From contig CAIQGE010000035.1 of the NCBI GenBank assembly GCA_903871335.1, forward strand, positions 17,739 through 81,738: DNA of 64,000 bases. The letters are read 5' to 3'. A program made the position numbers and the translations under genes. Shown here one piece after another: positions 31,744 to 40,401 of this stretch. The notes beneath the pieces were generated by a model. That model made no database searches, had not been told where the DNA came from, and was given only the letters and a program-made list of their open reading frames with translations. Each line of letters starts with the position of its first letter. The stretch's first letter is position 1. The DNA comes from an uncultured Actinomycetes bacterium (GTDB taxonomy: Bacteria > Actinomycetota > Acidimicrobiia > Acidimicrobiales > RAAP-2).

Positions 31744-31811
31744 CGCGAGGGGTGCCCACGTGAGTGGTCGCCGTCGAGCGATATCAGTCGATGACGTAGT
31801 CAGGAGGTTTC

Positions 31812-33209
31812 CTATCGAGGGTCGATCGGAGTGATCACGCCAACCGCCGTCTCAATGACCTCCGCGGCGTCGAGGCACAGGTCCTCACGAAAACGCGACG
31901 AAATGATCTGAGCTCCCGTCGGTAGTCCGTGGGCGACCCCCGTGGGAACGCTCGCGGCGGGCAAACCCATGAGGTTCGCGGGCAGGACAAATCGGAAGAG
32001 TTCGACCACCTGCATGGCATTCTCACGACTCTCGATATCCCAACCCAGGGGGAACGGAGGTTGTGTCCACGTGGGGCCGACGATAATCGGATAGGTCGCA
32101 AAGAACTCCTGGAAGCTCTTTGCGACGCCGTATCGAGTCTGGTGGAGCACGTCCATGCTCGCGGCCGTGGGCGAGGGGAAATCGAAGGAGGTGTACTCGA
32201 GGAACTTCTTGCCCCCCTCCCCCATCAGCATGTCCATGAGGGGAGCGAGCGCCTCGAGTCCGGAGGTCATGAACTCGCTCCAAGCGACGTAGGCGTCGAA
32301 CAGAGCGGGCGGACTGACTTCTTCGACGACGTACCCCGCCGCCTCCAATGCTCGTCCGGCGATCCGCACGCCTTCGGCGATGTCGGGGTGGGTTGAACCG
32401 CCCACGGGCTCGGGGATGAGGGCCGCTCGGCGCGGTCGCGGCGGTCCGTCGAGAGGCGCGTCAATGGCGTGCGGGTCACGCGAGTCCGAACCCGCCAGGA
32501 CGGCCAGCGCGGCACGTAGGTCGCGGACGTGACGTGCCATCGGACCCTGGGCGAGCATCAACTGTGAAGAAAGGAGAGGATTCAACGGCGAGGACTCGTT
32601 GCCCTGGGCAATACGCCCAAAGCTGGGCTTGATCGACGTGATACCGCAACAGAAGGCTGGATTGCGAACGGAGCCGCCGATGTCGTTACCGAGCCCGAGG
32701 GGGCTCATTCCCGACGCAATGGCGGCACCCTCGCCGCCGCTCGAACCGCCGGCGGTGCGAGTGACGTCCCACGGGTTGCCGGTGGATCCGTAGAGAGACG
32801 ATTCCGAATTGATGCGCAGCCCGAAATCCGGCATATTCGTCCGGCCCAGAATGATGCCTCCGGCGCCACGCATGCGCTTGACCACGGGAGCGTCGGACGG
32901 AGCGACGAGGTCTTTGAGTGACGTCGCCCCTTCCGTTGTGGGCTGACCCGCGACATCAATGTTCGTCTTCACCGTAAAGGGAACTCCGTGGAACGCCCCG
33001 TCAGCCCGTCCCTTCGCCGTCGCCGCATCCGCGGCGTCCGCCGCTCGGCGAGCGTCATCGGCGAGCACTTCGACAACCGCGTTAACGCGCGAGTTCACTG
33101 CCTCGATACGGCCCAAGTGGGCGTCAATGACCTCTCGCGACGACACCGACTTTGCGCGAATAAGTCCGGCCAATTCCGTAGCGGACTTGGTCCACAATTC
33201 TTCACTCAT
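31812..33209 (-). CDS. Amidase signature family hydrolase
   Basis: A 465-residue enzyme. The Ser-Ser-Lys triad is visible: Lys81 in PFTVKTNIDVAG, the cis-serine in RTAGGSSGGEGAAIASG (about 151-167), and the nucleophile Ser180 in NDIGGSVRNPAFCCG. The family hydrolyses amides, including glutamine amidotransfer in GatA. No gatB or gatC is nearby, so it is probably a catabolic amidase. GAGGGGGATTC before the ATG is a good ribosome binding site. Confidence 0.92.
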   Translation of the reverse strand: MSEELWTKSATELAGLIRAKSVSSREVIDAHLGRIEAVNSRVNAVVEVLADDARRAADAADAATAKGRADGAFHGVPFTVKTNIDVAGQPTTEGATSLKDLVAPSDAPVVKRMRGAGGIILGRTNMPDFGLRINSESSLYGSTGNPWDVTRTAGGSSGGEGAAIASGMSPLGLGNDIGGSVRNPAFCCGITSIKPSFGRIAQGNESSPLNPLLSSQLMLAQGPMARHVRDLRAALAVLAGSDSRDPHAIDAPLDGPPRPRRAALIPEPVGGSTHPDIAEGVRIAGRALEAAGYVVEEVSPPALFDAYVAWSEFMTSGLEALAPLMDMLMGEGGKKFLEYTSFDFPSPTAASMDVLHQTRYGVAKSFQEFFATYPIIVGPTWTQPPFPLGWDIESRENAMQVVELFRFVLPANLMGLPAASVPTGVAHGLPTGAQIISSRFREDLCLDAAEVIETAVGVITPIDPR

Positions 33210-33284
33210 GAATCCCCCTCTCGGACGTGGTCGTAGTCTGCCACGGCGCCCCGACGAGGCGAAATTTTCAGTGAAAGAACGTGA

Positions 33285-34163
33285 TCAACCGAAGCGGCCC
33301 TGGATGTAGTCCAACGTGCGCTTGTCCGACGGCTTGGTGAAGATCTTCTCCGTAGACGCAAACTCGATCAACTCACCCGCGCGGTCCTCGCCCATGAGCA
33401 AGAACGCACAATTGTCCGAGACTCGCGCCGCCTGTTGCATGTTGTGGGTGACGATGATGATCGTGACGATCTCCTTGAGCGAACTCATGAGATCTTCGAT
33501 GTGCTGCGTCGATACCGGGTCCAGCGCCGATGTCGGTTCGTCCATCAACAGAATTTCGGGTTCCACGGCCAACGCGCGGGCGATACACAGACGCTGCTGC
33601 TCACCGCCCGACAACGTGCTCGCGGCGACCTTCAATCGGTGCGAGACCGAATCCCACAGCGCGGCTGACTGGAGCGCGTGCTCCACCGCCTCGTCAACAA
33701 CTGACTTCTTCTTGACGCCATTGAAACGAAGCCCGGACGCCACGTTGTCGTAGATCGACATCGTGGGAAAAGGGTTCGGACGCTGGAAGACCATGCCAAT
33801 GCGGCTGCGCAACAAGGTCGTCGGAATTCCGCCGTTGTAGATGTCTTCACCATCCAGCGTGATCTCACCAGTGACCTTGGCACCCTTGGTGAGGTCGTGC
33901 AAACGGTTGATAGCGCGCAGGAGTGTCGTCTTACCGGAGCCCGAGGGCCCAATCATCGACGTCACCCGGTTCTTGGCGATGTCGAAAGTGGCGTCACGAA
34001 CAGCGACTTTGCCGCTGAAGGAGACCGCCACGTTCTTCAAACTCATGATCGTCACCTGCGGACCATTGTCCGTGATCTCTTCAATCATGTTCGGCAACGA
34101 CGCCTCCGGTGGAGTCAGTGAAGGTGCAGAGAAGTTCTCGCCGCCCGTGGTGGTGCTTTCCAT
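33285..34163 (-). CDS. pstB: Phosphate ABC importer ATP-binding protein
   Basis: A 292-residue ABC ATPase with a Pro/Glu-rich extension of about 40 residues before the ATPase core. Walker [10 protein letters not shown] is near residues 72-80, [33 protein letters not shown] includes signature and Walker B, and [18 protein letters not shown] is the H-loop. The sequence [21 protein letters not shown] is specific for PstB. It is the last gene of the pstSCAB operon. No phoU follows, which is unusual for this operon. Confidence 0.96.
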   Translation of the reverse strand: MESTTTGGENFSAPSLTPPEASLPNMIEEITDNGPQVTIMSLKNVAVSFSGKVAVRDATFDIAKNRVTSMIGPSGSGKTTLLRAINRLHDLTKGAKVTGEITLDGEDIYNGGIPTTLLRSRIGMVFQRPNPFPTMSIYDNVASGLRFNGVKKKSVVDEAVEHALQSAALWDSVSHRLKVAASTLSGGEQQRLCIARALAVEPEILLMDEPTSALDPVSTQHIEDLMSSLKEIVTIIIVTHNMQQAARVSDNCAFLLMGEDRAGELIEFASTEKIFTKPSDKRTLDYIQGRFG

Positions 34164-34165
34164 AG

Positions 34166-35086
34166 CTATAGACCCCGCTTACTGGATCGCGCCACTACGA
34201 GTCGCGCGAGAAGGTTGAAGAAGAAGACGATGATCATCAAGATCAGGGCCATGCCCCACAGGGACTTGATGATGTACGGATTACTACCTTGAAGATACGT
34301 GAACATCATGGTCGGAAGGGTGGTCACGGGACTCATGGGGTTCCACGACGTGAGCGAACTCGCGCCAATAACGAAGAGCACGGGCGCGGTCTCACCAACG
34401 GCGCGCGAGGTGGACAACATGACGGCGGTCACCATGCGCGGCGCGGCGTACGGGAGGATCACGCGCAGCATCACTCGCGACTTACGAGCGCCGAGAGCCA
34501 GTGCCGCTTCTTTGAGCGTGTCCGGTACGTCGCGCAATGCGGCTTCTGAGGCAATGGCGATGAGTGGCACCATCAAGATCGCCAGGGCGAGCGAGCCCGC
34601 GAGCGCCGTCATTCGGTACCCCATTGGTGTGACCACGAAGGTGAAGATGAAGATTCCGAGCAAGATCGACGGGAGTCCGATCATGACTTCGGTCGTCACG
34701 CGCAAGAAGTGCATCACGCGGCCGTCAGATTCGTACAGCGACACGGCCAACAAGACGGCGATAGGAACCGCAATCAGCACGGCGAGCCCGTCCACCAGGA
34801 TCGTGCCGGTGATCGCGTTCGAGAAGCCGCCAATATTCGCGAGATCGAAAGCAAAAGGCGTCTGCTGTGGCTTCGACAAGTAGCCCCACGTGAGGTAGTG
34901 GGCACCCTTGGAGATCACCGACTGCAGAATGGAAAAAAGTGGAATGAAGGCGATCACGAGAGCCGTCGCCATCATGCCGAGGAAGAATTTCGACGTGAAC
35001 TCCCGCTTTCGCAGCGAACTCTTCGCGGCTTTCTGCACGAATTCGCGTCGCTCGTCAATGGTCATGATGTGCTGCAGTTCGCTCAT
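34166..35086 (-). CDS. pstA: Phosphate ABC importer permease PstA
   Basis: A 306-residue permease with six membrane segments. [25 protein letters not shown] is the EAA loop that contacts PstB, and the end [23 protein letters not shown] is typical of PstA. It overlaps pstC by 4 bases and lies 2 bases before pstB. Confidence 0.95.
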   Translation of the reverse strand: MSELQHIMTIDERREFVQKAAKSSLRKREFTSKFFLGMMATALVIAFIPLFSILQSVISKGAHYLTWGYLSKPQQTPFAFDLANIGGFSNAITGTILVDGLAVLIAVPIAVLLAVSLYESDGRVMHFLRVTTEVMIGLPSILLGIFIFTFVVTPMGYRMTALAGSLALAILMVPLIAIASEAALRDVPDTLKEAALALGARKSRVMLRVILPYAAPRMVTAVMLSTSRAVGETAPVLFVIGASSLTSWNPMSPVTTLPTMMFTYLQGSNPYIIKSLWGMALILMIIVFFFNLLARLVVARSSKRGL

Positions 35087-36072
35087 GCGCCCAACAACTT
35101 TCGACGACTACGTGAGGTAATAGCACGAGCCAAGAGGTTCACGGCCCCGACGATGACCATCAGCACGAGGGCCAGACACGACAGAATGCCGAAACCCTGC
35201 GTGCCGGAATAGTTGCCGAAGTTGGCGGCAATTTCCGACGCCAGCGTCGCGCCCGTGTTGAAAGGGTTGAAAGGCCACGGGTGTGCCGCGTTGACGCCTC
35301 CCAACAGGAACACCATGGCAATGGTCTCGCCGAGCGCACGACCGGTGGCTAATACCGCGGCGCCGAGGAGTCCCGTTCGTGAGGAGGGGAGCACCACCTT
35401 CAGCAGGACCTGGCTTCGTGTGGCGCCGACTGACAGTCCACCCTCGATGAGCTCGTTGGGGACCGCCATGAAGACGTCACGCGAGATGGCAGCCATCGTC
35501 GGCAAAATCATGACGCCGAGCACGATGACGCCGAGCAGAAGATTGGAGCCACTCTGCGCGATGCCGTTAAAGGGCCAACGACCACCCGTCAAACTGGCCA
35601 GCCACGGCTGCAGGTGGTTACCGAGCCACGGGCCGATAACGAGGAATCCCCACGTGCCGTAGATGATCGAGGGTACGACGGCCAGCAACTCGACCAGTGA
35701 AGAAATAACCAAACGGAAGCGCCGAGGAATGAGGTAGGTAATGGCGAGAGCGGAGCCGATGCCAATGGGTACGGCAAACACCAGGGCGAATCCGGTCGTA
35801 ACGAAAGTACCGAGGATCAGGGGGAGCGCGCCGTATTGGCCGGCGCTGAAGTTCCAGTCGGATCCGTAGAAGAAGTGCCAACCCACGATTCGCCAACCGG
35901 GAATCGAGGCCTTGACGATCGAGACAAAAAACAACGCCAGAATGGCAGCTACAGCAATCGCGATCCCGATGAGGATCGAACGATACGGAGTATCAGAACT
36001 GGTCGGGAGCTTGCGCTCCCGACCAGTTCTGTTCTCCAGAGGTTCAGTCGGAGAAGCAACATCTACTGACAT
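35083..36072 (-). CDS. pstC: Phosphate ABC importer permease PstC
   Basis: A 329-residue permease with six membrane segments after a charged N-terminus. WHFFYGSDWNFSAGQYGALPLI and VPSIIYGTWGFLVIGPWL are PstC signatures; GGLSVGATRSQVLLKVVLPSSRTG is the EAA loop. It lies 41 bases after pstS and overlaps pstA. Confidence 0.95.
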   Translation of the reverse strand: MSVDVASPTEPLENRTGRERKLPTSSDTPYRSILIGIAIAVAAILALFFVSIVKASIPGWRIVGWHFFYGSDWNFSAGQYGALPLILGTFVTTGFALVFAVPIGIGSALAITYLIPRRFRLVISSLVELLAVVPSIIYGTWGFLVIGPWLGNHLQPWLASLTGGRWPFNGIAQSGSNLLLGVIVLGVMILPTMAAISRDVFMAVPNELIEGGLSVGATRSQVLLKVVLPSSRTGLLGAAVLATGRALGETIAMVFLLGGVNAAHPWPFNPFNTGATLASEIAANFGNYSGTQGFGILSCLALVLMVIVGAVNLLARAITSRSRRKLLGA

Positions 36073-36113
36073 TGAATGTTCCGACCAATTCCCTTAAATT
36101 CCAGTGAGTCTGA

Positions 36114-37370
36114 CTAGTTCGTCGCGCTCAGGATGGACTTGCCGCCGTTCTGCACACCCGTGATGAGCGTACGAGCCAGCGTCTGCATGGCAGCCGGCAG
36201 GGCCGCGTAGCCCGTGAGGTCCGCAAAGTCCTGACCGAAGGTCTTGGAGCTGGCGCTCGAGGACGGCGCGCCGCCACCCTGGTGCGTCAGGAAGTCCAGG
36301 AACTTGACAATGGCGATGCCGTTGTTGAGGTCGGTCTGGTTCTTCTTCACGATGGCGTAGCTGAAGCCGGCGATCGGGTAGACCGTCGCGCCCAACTCGT
36401 TGTTGATGCTGAAGTTGTTCAGCGTCGTCGTGTTGAAGCCACCGTGCTTGGTGATGTAAGCGAGACCAACAGTCGCGGCCTGCGCAATGCCCGCACCGGA
36501 GACCGAAACGGCCTTACCGGAAGCGTTCACCACGGAAGCGGTCGTCGAGCTGTTCTCGATGGCGTAGCCGTATTCCACGTAGCCAATGGCACCGTTGGTC
36601 GCGTGAACCGCCGAGTCCAACAGCGCGGAGTTCGCCGACTGCGTGGCAGCCTTCGCGAAAGCACCAGCCGAAGGGGTAGCGAAGTCCGTCTTGTCGACGC
36701 GGCTCAGGTAGTCCTGGAACATGAAGGTCGTTCCCGAACCGGCGGTGCGGCTCTCGACAACGATCGGCAGGTTCGGGAGCAACGACTTCTTGTTCGCCGA
36801 GAGGGCCGGGTTGGACTTGGCGATTGCCGGGTCGTCCCAGTTCGTGATCTTGCCCGCGAAGATCTGGCCGAGCTCAGAGCCCGTCAGCTGCAGCGGGTTC
36901 TTCTTCAGCAGGTTCGCCAGCGTGCCGCTGATGCCCGAGCCGAAGTGGTAGATGATCGCGACGCCACCGAGGGCGACGGGAACCTGCACGTAGTTGGCAG
37001 TGGTCTCGCTCGTGTCCGAGCTACCGGCGCCCACGTCCGCACCCGCGATGTTGAGCGGGAAGTCCGAGAAACCGATGTTGTACGAACCCGAGATGGCGCC
37101 CGCACGGCCCGTACCCGACTTGGTCACGGCGTAGTTGTTGAACGGCGTCTTCTTGACGTCGGTGTTCCACTGCTGCTGCGCAGCCTGGAGCAACGGACCA
37201 TCGAAGCTCGAACCACCCATGTTGAGTCCGCTCGTGGCGGCCTTAATGGTGAGGTCGTTCTTCATGATTGAGTCAATCTTGAAGGACACGGCACCCGCAG
37301 GCACCATTGTGGCCAAAAGACCGGCGGCGACCATAGCGGTCCCGACAGTCCCCCGAAGGGTCTTCTTCAT
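36114..37370 (-). CDS. pstS: Phosphate-binding protein PstS
   Basis: A 418-residue secreted substrate-binding protein. The signal peptide is residues 1 to about 27 (TAMVAAGLLATMVPAGAVS); no lipobox cysteine is seen, so it is anchored differently or soluble. GSSFDGPLLQAAQQQW is the phosphate-binding opening, and VVESRTAGSGTTFMFQDYLSR and ATNGAIGYVEYGYA are family motifs. AGGAGGA at 37377-37383 is an excellent ribosome binding site. It leads the pst operon. Confidence 0.94.
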   Translation of the reverse strand: MKKTLRGTVGTAMVAAGLLATMVPAGAVSFKIDSIMKNDLTIKAATSGLNMGGSSFDGPLLQAAQQQWNTDVKKTPFNNYAVTKSGTGRAGAISGSYNIGFSDFPLNIAGADVGAGSSDTSETTANYVQVPVALGGVAIIYHFGSGISGTLANLLKKNPLQLTGSELGQIFAGKITNWDDPAIAKSNPALSANKKSLLPNLPIVVESRTAGSGTTFMFQDYLSRVDKTDFATPSAGAFAKAATQSANSALLDSAVHATNGAIGYVEYGYAIENSSTTASVVNASGKAVSVSGAGIAQAATVGLAYITKHGGFNTTTLNNFSINNELGATVYPIAGFSYAIVKKNQTDLNNGIAIVKFLDFLTHQGGGAPSSSASSKTFGQDFADLTGYAALPAAMQTLARTLITGVQNGGKSILSATN

Positions 37371-37487
37371 TTACTTTCCTCCTGAGAAAGTGAAACTTTG
37401 GTTTGGTTGGGCTTCCCATTCCCGCCCCGTGGAGAAGTCATTCTCAACGCGGTGGCTTGCTGACCCGAGGAGCAAGTTAGGAGGCGC

Positions 37488-37527
37488 AGGTAACCGGAGT
37501 GTGAAGGCCGGCTCTGCGAGAGGTGAA
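37488..37527 (-). promoter_or_regulatory. PHO-box-like repeats upstream of pstS
   Basis: On the minus strand TTCACC (37522-37527), TTCACA (37500-37505) and TTACCT (37488-37493) are spaced 22 and 12 bases apart, close to the 11-bp periodic TTCACC-type units bound by PhoP in streptomycetes. The match is partial. No PhoP/PhoR gene is in the window. Confidence 0.35.
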
Positions 37528-37569
37528 TTCTTGGGTGTCTTTCTGTCGAAATAACTTCGAGAAATCCCG

Positions 37570-38439
37570 TTATTCCTGATGGCCGGTGACGTTTGGCGTA
37601 TCGGACATCAATTTTGTCGATAATTTCACCGCTTTCACCGACGTCACGCTGGCTGCGTAGAGGGCGGAACCGACCGACAGGACAATGATGCCGAAGACTT
37701 TGAGCCCGTGAATGCTCAACATCAAGAGACCCAAACGGTTGAGCAGGTACCCCGGCGCCATCGCGATGCCGCTGAGCAGCCCGCCGAACGCTGCCCCACC
37801 GATCTTTTGACGCAAGTCGGCCTTATTGGCTTGACGGCGGTTAAGGAGTCGCACCGGGAGTGCGACAAAGGAGAAGACCATCGCCACCACCACGAGCGAC
37901 AAGATGACGGCGAAGGGACCGAGTCCAAAGTGCGGCGCCACAATCACCGCGGCCGCAACGATCAGGCCGGCCACTCCTCCTACCGAGACAATGAGCCGGC
38001 GCTGTTCGAGCGATCGTCGAACAGCCCTTCGGAGCTCCGGTGGCGGAGGTTCGTCGAACGAGAACGCGAACACGGCGTTGCACCAGGTCGCCAGGATCGA
38101 CAACGCAACGATGAAGATCGCGAGCGCGATATCCCGCAAAGCGAAACTTGACCTCAGGGGCGCACCCCGAAAGACGTGCACCTTGAGGTCGTAGGTCGCC
38201 AACCAAATCCATACCACCGGAATGACTTCAATGATGAGGAGCCGCCAACTAGTCAGCATTCGACGGACGCCCGCGATGAACAAGACAATGCTGCCGGCGG
38301 CCCAACTCAAGGGTGCCAAATAGCCGTGCGCCTGCGCGATCGTCGCGAGTGCTTCTTCAACGACCTCAGGATCGGAGTCAATGACGGCTCGACCCATGAG
38401 GATGATCTTGTCCCGCCTTCGCGGTGTCGATTCGCTCAT
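37570..38439 (-). CDS. Polytopic membrane protein of unknown function
   Basis: A 289-residue protein that I cannot assign. After a soluble start of about 40 residues there are six or seven hydrophobic segments (for example APLSWAAGSIVLFIAG, LLIIEVIPVVWIWLATY, ALAIFIVALSILATWCNAVF, FAVILSLVVVAMVFSFVALPV). A charged loop with FDEPPPPELRRAVRRSLEQ lies in the middle. The last 30 residues are polar. It follows the small zinc-ribbon gene by 2 bases and is probably cotranscribed with it. Confidence 0.6.
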   Translation of the reverse strand: MSESTPRRRDKIILMGRAVIDSDPEVVEEALATIAQAHGYLAPLSWAAGSIVLFIAGVRRMLTSWRLLIIEVIPVVWIWLATYDLKVHVFRGAPLRSSFALRDIALAIFIVALSILATWCNAVFAFSFDEPPPPELRRAVRRSLEQRRLIVSVGGVAGLIVAAAVIVAPHFGLGPFAVILSLVVVAMVFSFVALPVRLLNRRQANKADLRQKIGGAAFGGLLSGIAMAPGYLLNRLGLLMLSIHGLKVFGIIVLSVGSALYAASVTSVKAVKLSTKLMSDTPNVTGHQE

Positions 38440-38441
38440 TG

Positions 38442-38597
38442 TCAGTCACAGCACGAGTCGCGCCAGCCGCATCCCCGGCACTTGAAGTGTGCGTGTTCGG
38501 GATGCAGGGGCGAGCCGCAGTGGGGGCACTCTTGGAAGACGGCCAGCGGATTGGTGCACGTGACCGTCGTCTCGAGGGTGTCCTCAATTTCCTTCAT
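38442..38597 (-). CDS. Small zinc-ribbon protein with C-terminal Cys pair
   Basis: The 51-residue product from ATG 38597 contains CPHCGSPLHPEHAHFKCRGC followed by GWRDSCCD. Two CxxC knuckles 15 residues apart form a zinc ribbon, and two further cysteines end the protein. It is probably a small metal-binding or nucleic-acid-binding protein. An upstream in-frame ATG would extend into the GT-C gene and is less likely. The stop is 2 bases before the next start. Confidence 0.6.
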   Translation of the reverse strand: MKEIEDTLETTVTCTNPLAVFQECPHCGSPLHPEHAHFKCRGCGWRDSCCD

Positions 38598-38634
38598 GAC
38601 GTCATTATCGCCGATGAAAGAGATTAACTTCGGG

Positions 38635-40284
38635 TTATCGCCCGGCGCGCTCCAAGAGTTGCGCGAACACATTTGTCGAGGAAAGTCGCGAGCCGGTGCC
38701 AGGCACCACCTTCCATCCATTCGCGTAGAGGACTCCGAGAAGACTGGTCATCGCGGGCACGTGCGCGAGCCGAGGTGACAAAGCGTCAAAGGTGCCATAG
38801 GTGTACCCCACGTACCACAGCTGCTTTCTGCCCTTCAGCGCGGCAATGACGTCTTGGTACTGACCGGAGTAACTCTCCGAGATGATGACGTGCCGATTCA
38901 TCGACTGAGGACGAAAGCCCTGGGGCCATACCGGATCGCCCCCAATGACATACCGGCACGGCGACAATTGGTAGTAGCACCAGCCGAACGAATTGAACGT
39001 GTCGACCACGATCGGTGCGTGATCGACTCGACTCGAGTGATCGAGAGAGACCGAGAGCGTTCGTAAATCGAGAGTCGGGTACACGGCTTCGTTGCGAACT
39101 CCCACCGCTACTGCACCCACCACCGCCGCCGTCGCGGCCGCCAACAAAAGTGATCGCTGGACCGCCGGCGCAAAATTGCGTGCACGACACCACGCAGCAG
39201 CTGCGGACACGATCACGGCCGAGGCGATCACAACGGCCGGGTAGAGAACTTCGTCGGTGCGTCCGTCCCCAAAGGGGACTTGGTCGGCGAATGCCAGAAC
39301 GATGGCTACTCCCAAGGTCAGCGCCGCCGCGACTCCCCGACCCACCTGGTGTCGGCGCCACGACAACCACAAGGGACCTAGAACAAGGACGCTCACGATG
39401 ATGGCACCTGCTGCGACTGGTGACAGTGCTTGAGAAATATGTCCCGTTCGATAGAAGTTCTTGGGCACGGGATACGCCCAACCCGTATGGGCAAAACCGC
39501 CGAAAATGAGGCGCACGGTTCGCTCGAAAAGGTGGGTGGTGCGGTAGTCGGCAAGGTAACCCCTACGTCGCCAATTGAAATTGAGGACAGAGGGAACATG
39601 CCGATAGAAGAGGACATACAACGCGCCCAGACATGCCGCCACCGCGCCCCCCCACAACACGAAATTCTTCCGACCGCTCGAAGATCTCACGGTCAGGGCG
39701 AGGACGAAAAGCCACACGCCACCAACGACCACGATCATGGAGGCCGAAAAGGCCAGCGCCACCGCCGAGGCGAGCGCGAGTCGACACCAGGGAGGGTTCG
39801 CGGGCTCGCGGCGAGCGACCTCGGCAAGAGCGAAGAGTCCGAGCGCCATTAAGAGGTCGAAGGGATACTCCTTGACCCTTGTGGAGTACAGGACCAAAGT
39901 GGGGTTCACGGCCATGAACAGCGCCCCGCCCATGGCGACCCAGGGTGCGAACTTCATCCACTTCAACAGCCACCACGTCGCCGGAATGGCCGCGAGACCG
40001 AAGATGTACGCCGGTATCTGCGCCCACCACGTCGTCAATGGATTGACTCGAATCCATTCGCGTTGGAAGAACCCGTAGCCGGGAGCCGTCAAGAACATAT
40101 GGACGGCCTGCGAGAGATTGGTCCGAGCCGAGCTGGCCGCCCACGCGTCATCGAACCAGAGATCCTTGGTCGTGAATCCGTGAGCGCGAATCACTGCGCC
40201 AAAGACAATCAGTAGGCAGAGGGCTGGCAGTTCCCAGCGCCTTGTTCGCGTCGACCTTGTCTCATCTACCTCAAGGGAAGTCAC
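38635..40284 (-). CDS. GT-C-like polytopic membrane protein, copy B
   Basis: A 549-residue paralogue of the protein at 30145-31743. It has a first helix followed by LWFDDAWAASSART, then TTWWAQIPAY, STRVKEYPFDLLMAL, GDGRTDEVLYPAVVIASAV and a C-terminal outer domain with WPQGFRPQ and WYVGYTYGTFD. About 11 membrane segments are visible. The layout fits a glycosyltransferase that uses a lipid-linked sugar on the outer face of the membrane, but substrates are unknown. The small zinc-ribbon gene follows. Confidence 0.65.
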   Translation of the reverse strand: MTSLEVDETRSTRTRRWELPALCLLIVFGAVIRAHGFTTKDLWFDDAWAASSARTNLSQAVHMFLTAPGYGFFQREWIRVNPLTTWWAQIPAYIFGLAAIPATWWLLKWMKFAPWVAMGGALFMAVNPTLVLYSTRVKEYPFDLLMALGLFALAEVARREPANPPWCRLALASAVALAFSASMIVVVGGVWLFVLALTVRSSSGRKNFVLWGGAVAACLGALYVLFYRHVPSVLNFNWRRRGYLADYRTTHLFERTVRLIFGGFAHTGWAYPVPKNFYRTGHISQALSPVAAGAIIVSVLVLGPLWLSWRRHQVGRGVAAALTLGVAIVLAFADQVPFGDGRTDEVLYPAVVIASAVIVSAAAAWCRARNFAPAVQRSLLLAAATAAVVGAVAVGVRNEAVYPTLDLRTLSVSLDHSSRVDHAPIVVDTFNSFGWCYYQLSPCRYVIGGDPVWPQGFRPQSMNRHVIISESYSGQYQDVIAALKGRKQLWYVGYTYGTFDALSPRLAHVPAMTSLLGVLYANGWKVVPGTGSRLSSTNVFAQLLERAGR

Positions 40285-40401
40285 GCCAACTTCTCGCTAT
40301 CGACGATGCAGTGAGATACGCGAGAACTGACGCTCGCATTAAACCTCGCCACCCGATAATCCTACCGGTGTGGATCGCTCACTTTCAGTGCCCCCGAGAA
40401 C

